Origin: Heliopora coerulea
Taxonomy: Eukaryota > Cnidaria > Anthozoa > Scleralcyonacea > Helioporidae
Assembly (NCBI GenBank): GCA_030142905.1
Contig: JASJOG010000196.1
Span: 372,001 to 436,000, forward strand
Length of the DNA stretch: 64,000 bases
Direction: 5' to 3'
The position numbers were made by a program, and so were the translations under genes. The notes beneath the pieces are model-generated. The model did not search any database, was not told where the DNA came from, and worked only from the letters and a program-made list of their open reading frames with translations. Positions 47,101 through 56,772 of this stretch are shown here, piece after piece (the first letter of the stretch is position 1; each line of letters opens with the position of its first letter).

Positions 47101-50100
47101 CAGCTGAGGTTTGGGTAGATGGTTTCTTCCCGTTCAGTAAATCATCAATGTCCTTCAATGCATTACTAAATTAAAAAAGGTGGAAGTAAAGTTTTTTAGA
47201 CAGATATGTCCTCCATTATTGAGTGTTGGTTTTTGTCACTGAATTGGAAAAATTTATGATCATTATGACCCAATGTTTTGTTTTATCAGTTAATTTTTAT
47301 ATTTTTTCAAAATGATCTGCTCACTGAATAAGTTACCATAGACAGTAAATTTCATTGAGAATGGGAGTATACTGGCAAGAAAGGTTTACAAGAATTTATG
47401 TCATTGTCAATTTCAGTATTATAAATAGTTTAGGCATGTTCTTTCATTCAGATCGTTGGCCAGTCAAGGCTATACCATGTACTGGTAATTTTCTGATTGC
47501 CAGAGAGATGCTTTAACTATCGAGCTACAAGGTCTCATAGTAAACAAGGGCTACTTGTGTACACAACTTGTAAGTTGATCATGATTAGTGAGATGATTAT
47601 TTTGTCTGCTGAATTATAAAGACCCAGGATCTAAGCCAGTGGACTTAAAAGGTCATTAAAAGGTTAGGGTTTGTCTGTTTCTCTGTGAATCATGGGATTA
47701 AAAAGTTCTTCTGATCAAAACAGCTTGAGATGGCATCACTAAATACTGCAATTATTGATGATATCATCATCCACCATAAAATTAGTATTACCAGTAGGTC
47801 CCCTACCTTGATCCATTCTGACCTTTTACATTCATGTCTGTCTCAGATTTTTCTACAAACAATAGTGAGACATACTTGAAATTATCTTGGCTACTAATGT
47901 CTTCACAACTTAATGTTTTGTTAACATATTAGTGCATATATGTAAGGATGTCATCGCTGGTAAACTCATTTGTGCTTGATATCTCACCCTCAAAACATAC
48001 ACCTCATTGTTTGTTCACATCCATGACTTAATTTTATGACTAAATTCTCATGCCTACTCATACCACTGCTTTATAGCTCTCCTTGCCAATATTTACCCTT
48101 TGCCTCTGCTACACCAAAACTTGAGTGATAAGTCTTGGCCACACTCAAGTCCAAGGCTCGAATTAATAGGAAAATCTTACATGCACAACATGTACCTAAT
48201 TTTTTTAACTACCTGCACCACCAATTATTTATGTGCACAGACATGCTCAAAAAAAATTCTCAAAACACAATTTCACTTCTTTTCAATAATGATTTGGTTT
48301 ACTTGATGTTTTCGAGTGAGACTCCTCAGAATGCAGGCTCACTTGATGATTATGGCAAAAGGATGAGTGTAAGATTGCACAGTGGATTAAGAATCGTTCA
48401 TGATTGAATTATCAGCTAAATAATATTGATATGCTATTTGCTACAAACTACTATTATGTCCCATGTCCAATCGTTACTCTGAAGCTAAGGTAATGATGCT
48501 GATTATGAAGTGCAGCCCATGCAGTCACTGTGTGAAAATTTGTACATGCACGCAGTGCATGTAAGTGACAAAAAGGTACATGCACATCTCAAATCTTATG
48601 TGCATTTGTGCACATGTGCATGTGGTATTTTGAGCCTTGAAGTCTATGTCAAACATCTATTTATACATGTAGATTTTCAACCTCACCTTTTTCCTTTGCC
48701 TTTCTCTCCTTCTCAAGAGCTTCTTTGGCTTCCAGTGCACGCTTTTCATACCTACAGGAAATACATCATTTCTTTACATGGTGTCATCTGTATTCTCATG
48801 TTCACGTAGATGGTTCATTTTTTGGTGTGCTGCATGTGGCAAAGCAAGCCACATTGAATCACCAACTAACAATCTAATTATTGTCATTTTGATGTCATTT
48901 TTGGAATAGGGTGTTTACTTTTCCTTTATACTATCAACTGTTTGCTTTAATACCAAAAACAACTGCATAACACAGAATGAATCATAAGCCAAACACATTA
49001 CCTTGTACTGCAGCATGATATTCAATTTACAACAAAACAAGGCAAAATAAAGTCCTTAATTGAAGTCAAAATATCACAGACTGCTTTTTGTCAACTTATC
49101 TTGTTCTAACCTGAATATCATGCTACTAGATAACACTTTTAATTTATGTTTCTTCACTTTCTGAAATTGTCAGCTGGCTCTGGTTTTTTTACTAAATGAA
49201 TGTAACTTCTTTCAATGTCTAATGGCCTGAAGAAAATACAACAGTGTTGAATAAAGGTGTTGAACACATTTCTTGAAGCAAAATGCACCCAAAATTTGGG
49301 TGACAGTGTGTAGCACAGGTTTTTACAATTTTATGCTTTACTGTGAAGAAAGGCATCAGTTCTTAATTTTTCTTAACTATCACCCATACTATACTTTTGT
49401 TTCAGTTATATTACTGAGATATGGATTATCACAGTTTTTCTTAACAATAGTATTACCGATACTATACTTTTGTGTTTAAGTTTAAATCTTTCCTCTTCAG
49501 ATATTTCCTGTTAGCAAATGAGATCATTTTGCCTTAACCAAAGTAAAGCTATCAAAGATCTATCCAGACAGGATCAATTAAATATTGCAGATATAAGCAC
49601 TAGGCATAAACAATGGGAGTAAGTAAAAAAGATTTTATTATTATTACATTATAACTTTACTGATCAGTACCTTTCTGTAAGACTTGCAGCCAGTTTTTCA
49701 GCTCTATCAATGGCTTTTGTGAGAGCTTTTTTACCAATCAAGTTGCTGTAGAATTTCTTTAAAAAGGCATCAAAATGGGATAAGTTGAATAACTGATTTT
49801 GTTGCAGCAACAAATTTTTCAATGTAAGTTTAATGATCATTCTTCTAAGAATTGCTATCCAACATTACCACCATGGCAAAGTTGTCTAAATATTTGCATG
49901 TTTTAGTTTCTGATTTCCTTTAACTGTTTAAGGCTTGATTTTTTTATTGTTTTGTTTATTGTTCTCTCTTTGTTTTTCCTTTGTTCCCTTGGCAACCCTT
50001 TTGTTATTGGGAGTCTCGTTTATCAGGCACTGGGCATTCTAGGGTTGACGATGTATGATTTGATTCTGGCATACATGTTAGTTAACTGATTTTAAAATTC

Positions 50101-51952
50101 CCATAATTTTATGATATATTACTTATGAAAGCACACAGTACTTAAATAAATCAAAATATTGATCTCTTATGATGCAATTTAGATCTTAATGTCTACCTCC
50201 ATAGCAATCTCCATCTCTACCTCCATAAATACATATCATTTTTCATTTTTGGATTTACATTCATCTCCATATAGTTGTGCTGGTTGTAAAACTAATAAAC
50301 AGAGTTTCTTGGATATAATTCCATACCTTATCTTGCTGATATTTTGCTGTCTTTGTCACTTCCTGCATGATGTTAAAAAATCGCATGTAAAAAACATATG
50401 CATTTTCCTCATCTCCCATGATGTCCTGATGTTCAGCTTTTTTGAAGACTTTATCAGCAGAGTTCAACCATCTGTAAATTTATAAGAATGAAGTTCTAAT
50501 CTGTTACATATAACAATATATGTATCCATACCTATATGTATAAATATACAAATGCATACATATCAACTTATAAAACTCATTAAGAATTTATGAGGAAAAT
50601 ATGAAAAAAAACCATGACCATTCTGTGTCCATAAATGTGACAAATACATGCTTACTTTTCTCCTCAAACTTTTGTGGCTTAAAAAACATCAATTTTCAAA
50701 CTTTGTCTGACAATTAGCATGTTAAAAGCTTCATCTATAAGTCATTAAAAAAACTCATGTCATGTGCACCTCTTTTTCTAAGCACTCCTGCTCATTTTTT
50801 TAAATATTATTTATACACTAGCAGGCATAGGGATAGTTAGGCATTATACAAAATATCTAATATTATATACCTGTCCAATCAAAGTATACCAATATTGTAA
50901 ATGTTATTGATAATATAGATAAAAAAAAATTGTCAATTTTGATTTGTTGAGAGCAATGTAATTTCAAGATAACACAGTGCAAAAAAAAAAAAAGAATAAT
51001 GCTTATTTTCAAAGAATTACCTTTTCTAATTACATTATTAATTGGTTATAGCATGGTTTCTCATTCAATATGGAAAAACAAGCACTCATGAGTTTCTTCC
51101 AAATTGCCCTCAAAACCATGCTATTACACAGAAAATTATTGAGAAAATTAGGAATTGTGACCACAAAGGTTGAAATACATCTACACTTATTGTTGAGAGG
51201 AATACCACTAGTTCAATGGATTGGTAATGCTTAATATGCCATTGCATCTTGATTTATTAATGTACCTCATGCTATGCCAACAGATTAGTACGTGATTTAT
51301 TACCAGAATCAGCAGTATGTTAGTGTTATGATCATGCCTACATGATTGTACAAAACATAACAGACACATATGAACATACAAACACATCTAGCTAAGTGCA
51401 CATGAATATCTACATACTTAAGGAGCATATAATTAGTTTCATATAATAATGCCACCTCAAGCTTTCTAGTATGCAGATTTAACCAGAACTGGTTACGTAC
51501 ATCGACAAAACCATCTTTGACCAACTATTCATGTATTAATGCTAAATTTATACCAGACTCCAAACAATGCCGTTCATTCTTCCAGTTCAAATACTGTGCA
51601 ATATCCAGTAACAAAATCAATTTTAAGAATTGGCATTTGGGTAAACGATGAAACAATCCTGTAAAAAACATCCAGGAACATGGAATGCTTTACATTTAGA
51701 ATATGTCATTCAATGTTACCTTTCCGTACACTAAATCAGTTCAGTATAACGATTTTATTATTCGCCAGTAAACACGAAAATACTACAATAATAGTTTACT
51801 TCAGGAAACCAATAGACACTAGGTTTCTTTTCAAATCCAACTTACGTCCTTGGATTGGCGTCCTTAGTTATCTTGTCTTGAAGCTGAGCAAGACGGTTCA
51901 ATTCACCAACACTTTTAGCAAGAGATAGATCTTTTCTCCCGACACTTGGCAT
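34313..51952 (-). CDS. USP8: Ubiquitin carboxyl-terminal hydrolase 8 (15 exons found, C-terminus incomplete)
   Basis: Endosomal deubiquitinase that controls receptor sorting with the ESCRT-0 protein STAM. Minus-strand exons: 51,846-51,952; 50,327-50,471; 49,671-49,756; 48,687-48,751; 47,807-47,852; 47,081-47,165; 46,619-46,670; 46,284-46,485; 45,010-45,280; 42,091-44,232; 41,427-41,549; 40,813-40,926; 40,039-40,091; 35,158-35,256; 34,313-34,559. They join in frame to 1279 residues. In order: USP8 dimerisation/MIT domain (1-~112), charged coiled coil, rhodanese-like domain (~210-350, LEGGFEAW), a Pro/Ser/Gln-rich linker, a WW domain with both Trp (843, 866), a 14-3-3-type site RSLSSP (902-907), a STAM-SH3 motif PAVNRRTKP (929-937), then the USP domain: Cys967 ([10 protein letters not shown]), zinc pairs CSVC and CPKC, His1249 (GGHYTA) and Asp at 1266/1267. 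The final few residues are unresolved. Confidence 0.95.
35730..35875. repeat. Foldback MITE in a USP8 intron
   Basis: The arms, about 35,730-35,792 and 35,812-35,875, share AAACTGTTT.G.CGTGTTTAT, GC.AA.GCAAACAC and GAGAGGTTGG in opposite orientation. The short segment at 35,535-35,560 (CCGTGTTTATACCAGGC) is a further partial copy. Confidence 0.6.
36706..36891 (+). pseudogene. Orphan exon of an unrecognised protein
   Basis: An acceptor (ACACTGCAG) and a donor (GGAG|GTTAGT) enclose 186 bases that read, in phase 1 to phase 1, as 61 codons with a single TGA at the 18th. The peptide has [16 protein letters not shown] before the stop and [20 protein letters not shown] after it, with a regular coding look and four Cys. 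It lies on the plus strand inside a USP8 intron, and I found no partner exons nearby. Probably a copied or decayed exon; the family is unknown to me. Confidence 0.4.
37840..38155. repeat. AT microsatellites
   Basis: (TA)n runs lie at about 37,855-37,882, 38,059-38,087 and 38,114-38,152 in the large USP8 intron between exons 13 and 14. Confidence 0.85.
38411..38600 (+). repeat. Foldback element, leader family copy B
   Basis: The arms are 38,411-38,477 and 38,499-38,563. Each carries CTTGTTTTTACTTAAATC followed by ATG and TTTTTCGGAGTTTGTTTC. The right ATG at 38,531 opens [18 protein letters not shown], a leader-like peptide matching copies at 7,792, 49,146 and 59,738. The left arm's leader is cut by a stop. 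No hammerhead-like core remains in this short copy. It interrupts the Crypton-like pseudogene next to it. Confidence 0.55.
38603..39696 (-). pseudogene. Decayed Crypton/KIAA1958-type tyrosine recombinase relative
   Basis: Read on the minus strand from 39,696, a frame starts [18 protein letters not shown]. It continues through a [20 protein letters not shown] N-terminal domain, a stop at about 39,499, then [33 protein letters not shown] and another stop. After an inserted palindrome, [17 protein letters not shown] and [10 protein letters not shown] appear near 38,800-38,920, then [20 protein letters not shown] near 38,610-38,670. This order fits proteins related to Crypton recombinases (DUF3504/KIAA1958 group). 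Several stops and insertions show it is dead. It lies inside a USP8 intron in the same orientation. Confidence 0.65.
39094..39195. repeat. Short palindromic insertion
   Basis: CAGCTCAAACGTCGAACTTT at 39,094 is repeated in inverse at 39,169-39,195, giving arms of 27 bp with one mismatch and 48 bases between. It interrupts the recombinase pseudogene. Confidence 0.7.
40345..40480 (+). repeat. Fragment of the 87-bp tRNA-like repeat
   Basis: It contains AAGGTTACATGTTGTACACA, TATGTAACCTTCACTCACCA and GTAGTTTAATGGTTAGAG, about one and a half units of the array found at 22.76 kb. Further decayed pieces continue to about 40,700. It lies in a USP8 intron. Confidence 0.8.
41020..41315. repeat. Polypurine (GGAA)n tract in a USP8 intron
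   Basis: About 290 bases are almost purely A and G on the plus strand, mostly GGAA and GGGA units with few interruptions. The minus-strand frame across it (Pro/Ser/Leu/Phe-rich) is an artefact, except that its far end holds USP8 exon 12. Confidence 0.92.
41911..42070. repeat. Foldback element, family 2, second copy
   Basis: The arms, about 41,911-41,970 and 42,009-42,070, share AACTGATCTCAAAGAATTCC and CGTTTCGAGCAAAGT. The right side holds CTGACGA (41,998-42,004) and GAAA (42,018-42,021), again hammerhead-like. It closely matches 21,811-21,980. It ends about 20 bases from USP8 exon 10. Confidence 0.65.
44240..44800. repeat. Degenerate GATT/GAAT and GT-rich simple repeats
   Basis: ATTGATTGACTGA-like units run to about 44,510, GAATGAATGA units to about 44,570, then GTGTGTGA-rich sequence at 44,655-44,790. 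All lie in the USP8 intron between exons 9 and 10. Thr/His-repeat frames over the GT part are artefacts. Confidence 0.8.
45396..46040 (+). repeat. 59-bp minisatellite of tRNA-Phe-like units (about 11 copies)
   Basis: Each 59-bp unit reads CTTGTAGTTCAGTTGGTAGA, then GTGTTGGACTGAAGTATCAA and AGRTTGTGKGTTGGATGR. This follows a tRNA: D-arm/A-box, an anticodon-arm-like TTGGACTGAAGTATCAA with GAA as in tRNA-Phe, and a B-box-like GGTTGGAT. The acceptor stem is absent. Copies in the middle are nearly identical. It lies in the USP8 intron between exons 8 and 9, antisense to the gene. Confidence 0.92.
47475..47540 (-). repeat. Decayed tRNA-like SINE fragment
   Basis: GCCAGAGAGATGCTTTAACT followed by ATCGAGCTACAAGG reads on the minus strand as a D-arm/A-box similar to the SINE heads at 14.3 and 63.6 kb. 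No B-box is clear. It is intronic in USP8. Confidence 0.4.
49125..49265 (+). repeat. Leader family copy D (partial)
   Basis: The ATG at 49,146 opens [17 protein letters not shown] and a stop, sharing FLKLSAG.GF with copies at 7.8, 38.5 and 59.7 kb. CTGAAGA at 49,227 followed by a short spacer and GAATAAA may be a decayed core. It lies in a USP8 intron. Confidence 0.4.
50585..50815. repeat. Dispersed repeat, copy 2 of 3
   Basis: Shares GAGGAAAATAT, ATCAATTTTCAAACTTT and CACTCCTGCTCATTTTT blocks with 30,440-30,700 and 58,705-58,985. It is intronic in USP8 and non-coding. Confidence 0.6.
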
Positions 51953-52134
51953 TTCTTCGACTTAGTAATCTGAACAAAAGCTTAGAGGATGATATCTCCC
52001 ATGTTAACTATCACTTCGAAAACCTTAACTAAAAACACCAGGCAAATGTGGCAGAAACTCCATATAGTCTTCTTTTATGGATTGTATTTGACTACATTGT
52101 ACAAGACAAATCAATTTCTCGTAACATTGACGTA

Positions 52135-52235
52135 ATTATGGTCACAAAATAAGAAACTGACCCAGAAGTCTCACTCACGTCGGAACCTCTGAAGTTTTTG
52201 TCCTCGCGCATGTCGTGCCGCGCATCTTGACCACC
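52135..52235 (-). other. Segment shared with the 55.4-kb intergenic region
   Basis: On the minus strand it reads ACATGCGCGAGGAC, later GTGAGTGAGACTTCTGG and GTTTCTTATTTTGTG. At 55,453-55,525 on the plus strand the order ACATGCGCACTGG, AAGTGAGACTTCTGG, GTTTCTTATTCTGTG recurs. Both lie upstream of a gene start. It may be a repeat fragment or a shared promoter-proximal piece. Confidence 0.35.
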
Positions 52236-52420
52236 AGGTAACTGTGGACAGGTCAACAACAAAAATAATGGCGAAAAGTGGGTTTGGATCATTTGAACTG
52301 CTGTATCTCAAACGTTTTGCAGCCGATTTTTGTTTTACGGCTGGCACGTGTAGAAGAAAGGTATGTTAGCAATATAATTGTACTTTTAAGGTCAGCTATG
52401 GATTGACCAGGCGGAAAACG

Positions 52421-53043
52421 TAATCTCAAAAGGAATATCAAAGCCCAGCAAAATATCTTTACGAAAACCATCGAGTCGGACACAGAAGTAAATCGTGATA
52501 TTTAATAAAGTTCTAACGCTTCGTTGTATTAATCACAACATCATCAGAGAGTAATTTACATAACTGCCTAAAGCCTAAGTATATAGTTACAAGGTGTAAT
52601 AATATTCATGCATTAACCAATCAGAGGACGTACTAAAAATAAAAGTTACAGGTATGAGAACACAAACAACATGGAAGAGTAAAGAATTATAAAAGGAAAA
52701 GTGGTGCTGAGCCAATATTGGCATTAAACCCTCTTTAAATGCCAATATTGGCTCAGCACCACTTTTCCTTTTATAATTCTTCTTTACTCTTCCATGTTGT
52801 TTGTGTTCTCATACCTGTAACTTTTATTTTTAGTACGTCCTCTGATTGGTTAATGCATGAATATTATTACACCTTGCAACTATATACTTAGGCTTTAGGC
52901 AGTTGTGTAAATTACTCTCTGATGATGTTGTGATTAATACAACAAAACGTTAGAACTGTATTAAATATTACGATTTACTTGTGTCCGACTTGATGGCTTT
53001 CGTAAAGATATTTTGCTGGGCTTTGATGTTCCTTTTGAGATAA
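52421..53043. repeat. Large foldback element E upstream of USP8
   Basis: The arms 52,421-52,728 and 52,734-53,042 are about 308 bp each and roughly 95% alike, with a loop of about 5 bases. Each arm holds CTGATGA plus a perfect hairpin GTTGT-GATTAAT-ACAAC, followed by GAAG on the left and AAAA on the right where GAAA would be expected (right core 52,919-52,947). Each ends in an ATG with a hydrophobic start: MAFVKIFCWALMFLLR then stop on the right, and the same with M-V-F on the left, where the frame continues about 45 residues. The left edge is about 470 bases upstream of the USP8 start. Confidence 0.75.
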
Positions 53044-53049
53044 TAAGAC

Positions 53050-54420
53050 TGCTTTAATTCCTTAAATTAGAACTCCAACTTGCTTTAACACTTGGCCTCT
53101 GTCAACACTCATCTGTATTGAATATGTTTCGAATAACTCCACTGTTTTGATTCAGTGCAAAGGTTTATGTACTTTGTATTCCTAAATTTCCAAGCAGCTT
53201 TTTCATAATAAACAAAAACATCTCTCAGTTTTTTTTAAAACATTCTCACGATTGCCTGTCTAGCAATGGTGCAATCATGAAAGCTTTTCTGAACATGGTC
53301 CCAAATTGCTTGTCTTAATTTATGCCCTGAAAAAATTGTACCTTATATCCTATGCACACGAACTTACATTTATGTCCGTAATCTATGTATTGGTTAACAC
53401 CAGGGCTGGAATACTTTACAAGTAGTGCAACTGCAACTGAAATATTACTGCATTCAATAGCCAGAGGTTGATGTTGGTCATGTTTGTGCTGACATTTTTC
53501 TCTTTTATCACTAGGTTTGATAAGGAGGATTTGACATTAGAAAGAAATTGTTGCCAAGTAGGAATGTCTGTTTCCAAATTGGGGCAGGAGGTTTTCTTCC
53601 ATTATATATTTTGTTAAACAAAAAAGCTGGTTTAAGAAACAATATACTGTGGCTACAGAGAATTAATCTAAATGTCTTCCTTTATACCTTTTCCTTTAAT
53701 ATGTAAATTTTCCCTCCATTATGCTAATTACTTGTAGCACATGTTACCAATGATCTCCTGCCTGAGTTCTTGCATCTGTCCTTTCTTATGAGGAAGAAAG
53801 TGTTGATCTTTAACCCTTTGCCTGTCCTGTGCATCACATATGACACACACTGCATGGTGAGCAATAACATCAAAAAAAGGCTAGACAAGCAAAGGGTTAA
53901 TAAAGTGAGCAGTTATTTCTGTGCAGAAACTGCTGGGGATGTAGCTGAAGTACAGTGGATCATTTTTTCATTATTCTAACAACCAGCCCAGTTCTTCATT
54001 CATTTTTACTGTCAAGCTTCAGTTTTGTAGAATTTTACATATAAATCTACTTGAAGGCATAATCACAAAAAGATGTGAAAACGAACTCACAGGATAGCTT
54101 CACATGAAAAGCTGATAGGCCACTTTGAAATTAATTTTTCTCAGACTGATTTAGATCCTGCATATACATGTAACATGTTTTGCATGCACAGCAATGACAG
54201 AAAAGTGGATACCTATCTAGGTTCACAATTTCCATGCAACGTTGAAATCATTCAAGGCTCTGCCATGCTACAGGAAGGCATACACTAGATATTTTTAAGG
54301 AATAATGGAATGACATTGGGAAGCATGCAGTAGATCACTACAGATGCCTTTAATAATGCATGTTCAAGTTAGTTACAATCTACTGAAAATCAACATGGAG
54401 TTAAACAATCACTGAATTTC
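53050..54420. other. No gene seen
   Basis: AT-rich intergenic sequence. The frame at 53,770-53,979 has no splice or homology support. Confidence 0.4.
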
Positions 54421-54424
54421 ATGT

Positions 54425-55256
54425 TTAAAGAACTGTGATGACTTTTTTAATTAAATATTGCAATATGTAATTTGTATTGTCATCCCTTTCTTCAATGCAT
54501 AAACCTTGCTTCTTCCAAGCAGCCTCCTCATGGAGAGGTTCCAAACACCAGACCAGATTTATCAACTAAAAAGTACAACAAAAACAATTCAATACCATAC
54601 GTTTTCTCTGAATAATTCTATTTGTAATTCTCAGTTGAGGTGAAGATAAGACATGAGTACCAGTTAGACTTTCCAGTTGGTTCAAGACAAGGATGAGCCA
54701 AGGTATTACATGTAAAATGCTATCTCAATTAGTTGCTTTCACATTTAAAGTTCAACCTAAAATAACTCCTTCCACAAATCAATTGTGAAGTTTAAATATG
54801 CATTAAAGTCTGCGGGGCGGCAAATATCTTGAGGCACATTTTTGTCTATCTTTAGGCAAGAAATACAAAATTGTATATGAATAAAGGCTCAAAGCATATT
54901 TTTCTTTGATTTTGAAATTATTTAAAAACCAAAATCAAGGTGACATGCAATCAACAAGCTAGATTTGGTATCAGCAAGAAAATATAGCTGCAATGAACAC
55001 GTAAAAACTGAAATTAATTAGGGCATGAATGTGCTGCAAGCCAATTTCGAGTGTGAAATACAAGTAAACAACAAAGCGAACAAATGACCACTCCTAACTA
55101 AATGAATATGTCACGGAAAATTTCTTTATACGCCTTTTAATTATGATAAAATTGATCTCTTACCTTTCCTCTGAGACATATCAAAGTAAAACGGAAATCG
55201 TCCAAATACTTTTTCAGATAAAGCCGTTTTAGTGATCCAAGCTTGTTTTTCGCCAT
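54425..55256 (-). CDS. Small two-exon hypothetical protein (77 residues)
   Basis: Exon 1, 55,164-55,256, starts MAKNKLGSLKRLYLKKYL and ends at a strong donor (GGAAAG|GTAAGAG). Exon 2, 54,425-54,565, follows an acceptor (TTTTTAG) in phase 0, begins LINLVWCLEPLHEEAAWKKQ and stops with TAA. The joined product is 77 residues, basic at the start, with no signal peptide or clear membrane segment. I do not recognise a family. In favour of a real gene are the Kozak-like context, good splice sites, frame continuity and amino-acid makeup. Against it is the small size and lack of any motif. A further exon in place of the stop cannot be excluded. Confidence 0.5.
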
Positions 55257-55274
55257 TATGTTCCTTGCGCAGCC

Positions 55275-55425
55275 AGGTCGAGACAATTAATTTTGAGACA
55301 CGTTTGTATATATATATATACGTTTGTATATTTATATGTATATAGAAAGCTTGTATATTTAATAAATTTAGTCAGAGAACGTGTCTCAAAATTAATTATG
55401 TTCCTTATTGCCTGGCTGGAGTTAT
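55275..55425. repeat. Palindrome around an AT run
   Basis: AATTAATTTTGAGACACG near 55,286 is repeated in inverse as CGTGTCTCAAAATTAATT near 55,379. CAGCCAGG and CCTGGCTG lie outside and a (TA)n-rich loop inside. It lies directly upstream of the small gene's start codon. Confidence 0.6.
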
Positions 55426-55429
55426 CTGG

Positions 55430-56770
55430 CTGCCAACATGGCGGATCCCGGACATGCGCACTGGAAAACGAGGACACATTGCACCCCCAAGTGAGACTTC
55501 TGGTTGCGTTTCTTATTCTGTGTTACGGTATTTGAGAGACTGGAGTCTAATTCCGAGGAAAGTCCGAGGGAACGCGACAGAACAAATTAATTTCGACGAC
55601 GAAGTATCGCTCATTCACTTTACCGTTTTGATTTTACTCAGATCTCCAGTTTTCAAGATTCTATAATTCGGAGTATGTGTTGCTTTGTATTTTTGACAAG
55701 TTAAGTTCAATAATCCGGGTATTAGCCAGCCGGAAGTAGCCAGATTCAGCTTGATATCTCTCAGGGTACATCATTGTGGACGTAGGCCGGTGGCGGAGGC
55801 TCTGAAATTGTTGACAGGGGGCTTGGTATCTAGGGTAATTTTCAAGGCGAAAATTATTATAAAACACCCCCCCTTCGAACGTTAAGAGCTCACTCAGTAC
55901 ATGTGCTCAGCACACCGAACTGGGAAAACTCTCTGAGACCCCCGTCTCGTTTGGAAAGCGAACCCGGAAAACTTCTTCAAACAGGAACAAAAGAACAATC
56001 CACTTCTGAGCAACCGTACAGGTCTTGACAGGAACAACTCCCTTTTAAGATCGATATTCCTCAATAAATTATAGACATGCCAAGTCTGTTTGAGATGCGG
56101 TAGAAGAAGAAGGAAACGGAATTTTCATCAACAAATTTTTCTACAAATTTCTTTGCCAAATGGCATGAATTTTGCTTCTCAATTCATTTGTTGTGTAAGT
56201 CAAACGTTGCTTTGCACAGAACTGGTCATTAAAAATTATTTTGTGAAGCATTGATTTAAACGTGTCCTCGGCTCTCTCACGCCTTTCTTGCTTCATTAGA
56301 AGGAGCTAGGCTTATTTGGTAGTGAAATAGAGTAAGTTACCTGACCCTCTCATTGTGAAGTCGTCTGCGAAGCAAACAGCTGTGCGTCGAGCAGCGCACG
56401 GGCCGACGCTTTGACCTTCGACCTTCATGACTATACATCTGAAAACGGAAGTTGAAATTGAAAGCCAAAAACAGCGCAGTTTGCACTACATCCATTACGA
56501 AAAAAGAGAGCAATCGAACGGTTAATCACCTCTGTAGTACTTTGAGCGACTATGATAACAAATGTAACACATTGTGCGCAATATATCGATACTTATTGTT
56601 GTTGAATATGTTGTGTTGATTGATATTATTGAATGAGGATATCGTCTTACAAGATTACTGCGTGCGTCAGACTGTTCGCCCAATGTTAGTTTCAGCTTGT
56701 ATCTATTTCCGGCCACTTTGAACTTCCCTGTTGAATACAAAACACACTGGGCACTGTTGCCATCGGACAG
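55430..56770. other. Divergent intergenic region, probably promoters
   Basis: This region separates the start of the small minus-strand gene from the start of the plus-strand sushi gene. It is richer in CpG than its surroundings (for example near 56,385-56,425). ATGGCGGATCCC at 55,438 begins a frame of only 18 codons. No further coding exon was found. Confidence 0.35.
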
Positions 56771-56772
56771 AC

